A stretch of DNA of 64,000 bases from Osedax fenrisi (lineage: Eukaryota > Annelida > Polychaeta > Sabellida > Siboglinidae): assembly GCA_964019155.1 (NCBI GenBank), contig OZ025245.1, positions 15,726,019 to 15,790,018 of the forward strand, in the 5' to 3' direction. The position numbers were made by a program, and so were the translations under genes. The notes beneath the pieces were generated by a model. That model was not told the DNA's origin. It did no database searches and saw only the letters and a list, made by a program, of their open reading frames with translations. The first letter of the stretch is position 1. Each line of letters opens with the position of its first letter. Of this stretch, positions 37,401 to 43,400 are shown piece by piece.

Positions 37401-40400
37401 ACACACACACACTAACCTTCACCACTATGATGATCATGCCACTGAACATCACAGCACACTGGAACACGTCTGTCCATATCACGGCTCTCATTCCTCCCTG
37501 TGGTAGATGTGGTAGAGATGTAAGGAGGTGTAAGGAGGTGTAAGGAGGTGTAAGGAGGTGTAATGAGGTGTAAGGAGGTGTAAGGAGGTGTAAGGAGGTG
37601 TAAGGGGGTGTAAGGAGGTGTAAGGAGGTGTTAGGAGGTGTTAGGAGGTGTAAGGAGGTGTTAGGAGGTGTAAGGAGGTGTAAGGAGGTGTAAGGAGGTG
37701 TAAGGAGGTGTAAGGGGGTGTAAGGAGGTGTAAGGAGGTGTTAGGAGGTGTTAGGAGGTGTAAGGAGGTGTTAGGAGGTGTAAGGAGGTGTAAGGGGGTG
37801 TAATGAGGTGTAAGGAGGTGTTAGGGGGTGTTAGGGGGTGTAAGGAGGTGTAAGGAGGTGTTAGGAGGTGTAAGGAGGTGTAAGGAGGTGTTAGGGGGTG
37901 TTAGGAGGTGTAAGGAGGTGTAAGGAGGTGTTAGGAGGTGTAAGGAGGTGTAAGGAGGTGTTAGGAGGTGTAAGGAGGTGTAAGGAGGTGTTAGGAGGTG
38001 TAAGGAGGTGTAAGGAGGTGTAAGGAGGTGTAAGGAGGTGTTAGGAGGTGTTAAGAGGTGTAAGGAGGTGTTAAGAGGTGTAAGGAGGTGTAAGGAGGTG
38101 TAATGAGGTGTAAGGAGGTGTTAGGGGGTATTAGTAGGTGTAAGGAGGTGTAAGGAGGTGTAAGGGGGTGTAAGGAGGTGTAAGGAGGTGTAAGGAGGTG
38201 TAAGGAGGTGTTAGGGGGTGTTAGGAGGTGTAAGGAGGTGTAAGGAGGTGTTAGGAGGTGTAAGGAGGTGTAAGGAGGTGTTAGGAGGTGTAAGGAGGTG
38301 TAAGGAGGTGTAAGGAGGTGTAAGGAGGTGTTAGGGGGTATTAGTAGGTGTAAGGAGGTGTAAGGAGGTGTAAGGGGGTGTAAGGAGGTGTAAGGAGGTG
38401 TAAGGAGGTGTTAGGGGGTATTAGTAGGTGTAAGGAGGTGTAAGGAGGTGTAAGGGGGTATTAGTAGGAGGTATCTATCTGGCTATTCTTAATGTGTGTG
38501 TGTGTAGTAGTAGTAATAGTAAATTGATTTATTCATAAAAATCCAATTATTCAAAAAAATTTCGGATGTGATATATATAATATTAATGTTATCCATACAT
38601 TAAATAAATTATAATAAAAGCAGTAAAGTAAGGTGTGGGTGGATAGTAAGTTAGTAATTAAATTAGTGAGTATGTACATTTAGTAAATAAAGTTAGTTAA
38701 GTTCAAGTAAGTGTCTGTGTGTGTGTATGAATGTACTGGGGGGTGGGAAGGGTGTGGATGATAATATAATAGATGACTGTATTATTGTTGACCTTTAGTA
38801 AAATGAATAATATTTCGGAGAATACGTAATAATAATATTGTATTCGTATTAATTTATTTTATAAATATGCGTAAGAAAAGAAAAAATCTTCTAATAAAAA
38901 TAATCTAATTTATTATTATGCATATTATTGGATAGGATACAAATGGTGGTTTAGATTTAGTAGCAAGCTTATACAAGCGTACATTTCGTGGTGATTGAAA
39001 CGTAGGCTACGGAATGAACAACTTCAATCTATAACTCGGATAGAGTGCTAGTAATGCTAGTTAACTTGGTAGGAAATATTTAATAGATTAACTATATGTG
39101 ATGGTGAATGAGTTTAATGTTTTATATATATTTATTAATCAGTTATTAACATATTCTATTAAGAATAAAATATATCATATATCAGATCATTTAGGCATAT
39201 GAAAATTAAACTATACATAATATAAAAATATTATAGTCAATTTTATAATTTTTTAATTTACGAGTTACATTATATGTAATTAATATTACCAGTGTATATA
39301 AAATGATATAAACCTACTACTAATTATATAGGGTATATCACCATCAGGGTATATACAATGATACTAACCTACTACTACTACTACTAACCAGGGAGGTATA
39401 ACAAACACAGATAACAGACATCAGGGGTACTGTGATATTCAGAGCTATTCCTGACACTGCGTGACATCGAGAGGTTAGTAGAGGCAGGTGATAAGGAAAT
39501 GAGATACGAAGAAGAGATAAATGATGAGAGATAAGATATAAAGAAGAGATAAGAGAATACCATAAAAGAAGTGACGAGTATATACACTCGTCGTCTATTG
39601 ATATTAAACGGTTCCTTTTTTACTCATTATATAACTATATTATATTGTATACATATGCCGTGTTTATTAATTATTTATTTATATTATACCAGTACAATAA
39701 ATATTATTCATTCATCAGTAACAGGGTTTGTAACCCTATCGCAAAATTACCGATTTGTAACTTCGCAGAATAACTATTATCGAAAAACCACAAAATAACA
39801 GTTTCTTTTCTGTCGTAAAATAACTGTTACCGTAACGGTAGATATTTACAATTTGGTTTCTTGGGATATTCATTCATTCATTCATTCATTCATTCAATAG
39901 AATACGAAGAGATAAAGATAGGTTACCGGACAACATGAAATAGATAACGTAATGATAAGTTAGGGTATGATAGATAAACAGATGAACAGATGAATCACCT
40001 ATGGAGATAAGTTAACGGAGTGAATCATATCATAGTTTTCCTATTTAATTGTTGATTTAATTCGATATTTTTTTAATATTAAATTAAATTATTTTAATTA
40101 TTTAGCGATAAAATGCTAATACTCATATATAAATTATTTATTTAATATTACTAATAAAAAAAATAGATAACGAATAAATAATCAATTAAATAATGAATAT
40201 TATTTCAATAATAAAGTACAGATAAAGCGCTAGTTACCAACAGTATTTCAGGGCGAGACAAGGTGCGTACAGGGCCAGGGACATGTAGATTAACTGTATT
40301 ATAATGCATATGTTACCATATATTAACTGTATTATAATAGCATATATTATCATATATTAACTGTATTATAATGTATATATTAACTGTATTATAATATATA

Positions 40401-43400
40401 TATAGTATTATATAATAGCACTTACTATAATTTATATATATATATATATTATTATTATTATTATCAAATATATATATATTAGTATACATGCATGATTATA
40501 AATTACCGAATATTTCGTAATAATTGCGTGAACCCGATGATACATGCGAATGCGTCTAAAAACACTAATATATTGAAGCACTTAACTCACTACATACTAA
40601 TGTATGCGTACAGTATTCATGGAAAACAGTATGACATACCAAATGGTATAGGGCACGGAGAGGGCTTTATTTTAAGAAATTTACATCGACTAATATTAAA
40701 ATCACATAAAATTATATTTTGAAACATTTAATAAATATCGGGTACATCGACGACAAATATTTCAGACTTTCATGATTTGCATCCGGTAAATATTCACATT
40801 GCGAATCAATCGATAATATAGTTTGTACGCGATCCACGATTCAATGCAGAACGTATTAATTAGCGACACTCTTATATTTATAAAACACAGCGTAATATAC
40901 TGAAGTATAATTTGTTTCATCATTGTTATTGTTATTTTATTTGGTGGAGTCCTTTCATCCCATCCAGGAAATTAGATGAAGTTTTCACTTATAACAATAT
41001 ATGGCTCTAATTTCCCTTCGAAACCGCTCTCATATTAAGGCATCCATGGTTTTAACGAGAGCCGATCATTTATGTATACACAATTATATAAGATCACTTC
41101 TAAATAATATTTTAAGACCCATTTTATAAAATTAATTAATGGTGCGGACGAGGCTCGAACCCGTGTCCTACCGCTTGTGTGTCTGATGCCTTAGCCACTG
41201 AGCCACACGGGCAGTTATCATTGTATATATTAACACTATGTGCGGTTCTAAAAAAGTAGATTTAGGATTCATTGCCTATCTTTTACGTTATAAATTGTTA
41301 ACTGCGAACTGCAATAAAACTCTATAATGTAAGTTCTGATATAGACTTGTTCTTATAGAGTTCAAGGTTATACATTAGAGCTAGGTGTTTGATATGAACA
41401 CTGCGTAGTGCTAAAACGAATACCGGTCATTTTGTACTAAGGCAATTCGTACCGAGTCATTTCTTAGCAAATAAAAATAAATTTGACTTGTACGTATGAT
41501 ACGATTTACTTTATGTTGGTAAAAATGATATTTTTCTTGGTACACAATTACGTGTTACATGTACCTGTATCTGAACATGTACTTGTACCTGTACCTGAAC
41601 ATGTATCTGTTAACTGAACATGTTACCCATTAACTAACTAACCGCCGATAGGATGCCGAACACGGACGCTAGTTTCCTCAGCGCTTTAGAATCGTACCTC
41701 AAATCTAGGTACTGTAGTAGTGGAGGTGAGTTATGTTGTAGTCATTCGGGGCGGCCGCGTGTGATATCGTGGTGGGGATTTATTTAGAAGTAATCGAATC
41801 GTTAATATTATTTATATTTAGATAATATATTTTTAGACAAATATATTAATTTGAGCATGTAACATGTATTCGATATACATTCTTACGTTGAACGCGATTC
41901 TTAAATTCAGATATTTCAGTACTTTAGATAATTTATAGTCTATATTATTTAGATAGGCTAGGTAATTTATAAATTTTGGTAATACTATATAATATATGAA
42001 CGTAATATTATATATTAAATTACAGTTTGATGTACGGAGGGAGGAAGGAGTGAGATATGGGAAATCGATGAGATATAGATGGGGTGAAAGATAATGATAG
42101 AGATGAGGTGTTAGAGATAGGGGATGAGAGACAATTTATGAAATATAGGGAGATGAGAGGGTGTGAGAGATAGGGTTATGAGAGATGGAGTGAGAGATAG
42201 GGTTATGAGAGATGGGGGGTTATGATAGATGGGGGGTGGGGGCGTTAACCTCAAACAGACTGGTAAGCTTAAGGGGGTGCAGCACCGGTACTATAAACCT
42301 CTCCGTGAGAGAGAGATAGGGTAATGAGAGATGGGGGGGGGGGTTATGATAGATAGGGGGGTGGGGGCGTTAATCTCGAACAGACTGGTAAGCGTAAGGG
42401 GGTGTAGCACCGGTATTATGAACCTCTCCGTGAGAGAGATAGGGTTATGAAAGAGATGGGGGGGTTACGATAGATAGGGGGGTGGGGGTGGTTAACCTCG
42501 AACAGACTAGTAAGCTTAAGGGGGTGTAGCACCGGCACTATGAACCTCTCGGTGAGCAGCAGACACAACGCCACGCTGACGCAGTACCCGGGCCATATGG
42601 AGAACCCGTACGCAGACATCTCGGCTACAAAACCTGTCAATCACACACTTAGCCGTTATGTAATCAACATGACGACCATGAAAACCATGATGATGATGCT
42701 ATTGAACGATATTTTATTTACATTTTATCACCAGTTTCATTGTAAACGGATTCAAATTAAGAGAATCGTTTTTCCTAATTTTAATCCGGAATATATTAAC
42801 ATCTATAGTATATACTATCTAAAATAACTTAGCTACAGTATTAGTACATCAAGAACGGTACATATTCTTTATGTGGCTACTTCAATCACATATATCGTGT
42901 GGTTTTTATACCGCAATATGTACGTTTCAATAATTCAATCAATTAAACCAATCAATTAAACCATTCAATCACACGGGTGCTTAGTTGTTATTTAATCACT
43001 ATGACGATGACGATGCTATTGAACGATTGAATCGTTGGGTTTGATTGTGTTTTTACCATTATCATATTTTTAAATCTTTGATTTTTTATTATTGGCGTAA
43101 CTTTCATTATTGGTATAACTTTCATTATTAGCGTAACTTTAAATGGATTCAAATTAGTATAGTTACTTTTCCTTATTTCGCCGAAATATAATAGTATCTA
43201 TAGTAATTTGTCTATAGTATATACTATCTAAGATATCTTAGCTATAGTATTATTACATCAAGAACGGCACATATTCTTTACGCGGCAACTTCTATCACAT
43301 ACATCGCGTGGTTTTTATACCTCAATACGTATTTCACTCACAACCCTTCAATCAATGTGATAATCAGGTGTTATCAACGATAGCTTATCGCAGGTATTAC

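Noticed and set aside
37521..38470. Telomere-like repeat (TTAGG units)
   Set aside because: TTAGG occurs only within variants of the 10-mer TAAGGAGGTG, not as a TTAGG tandem array.
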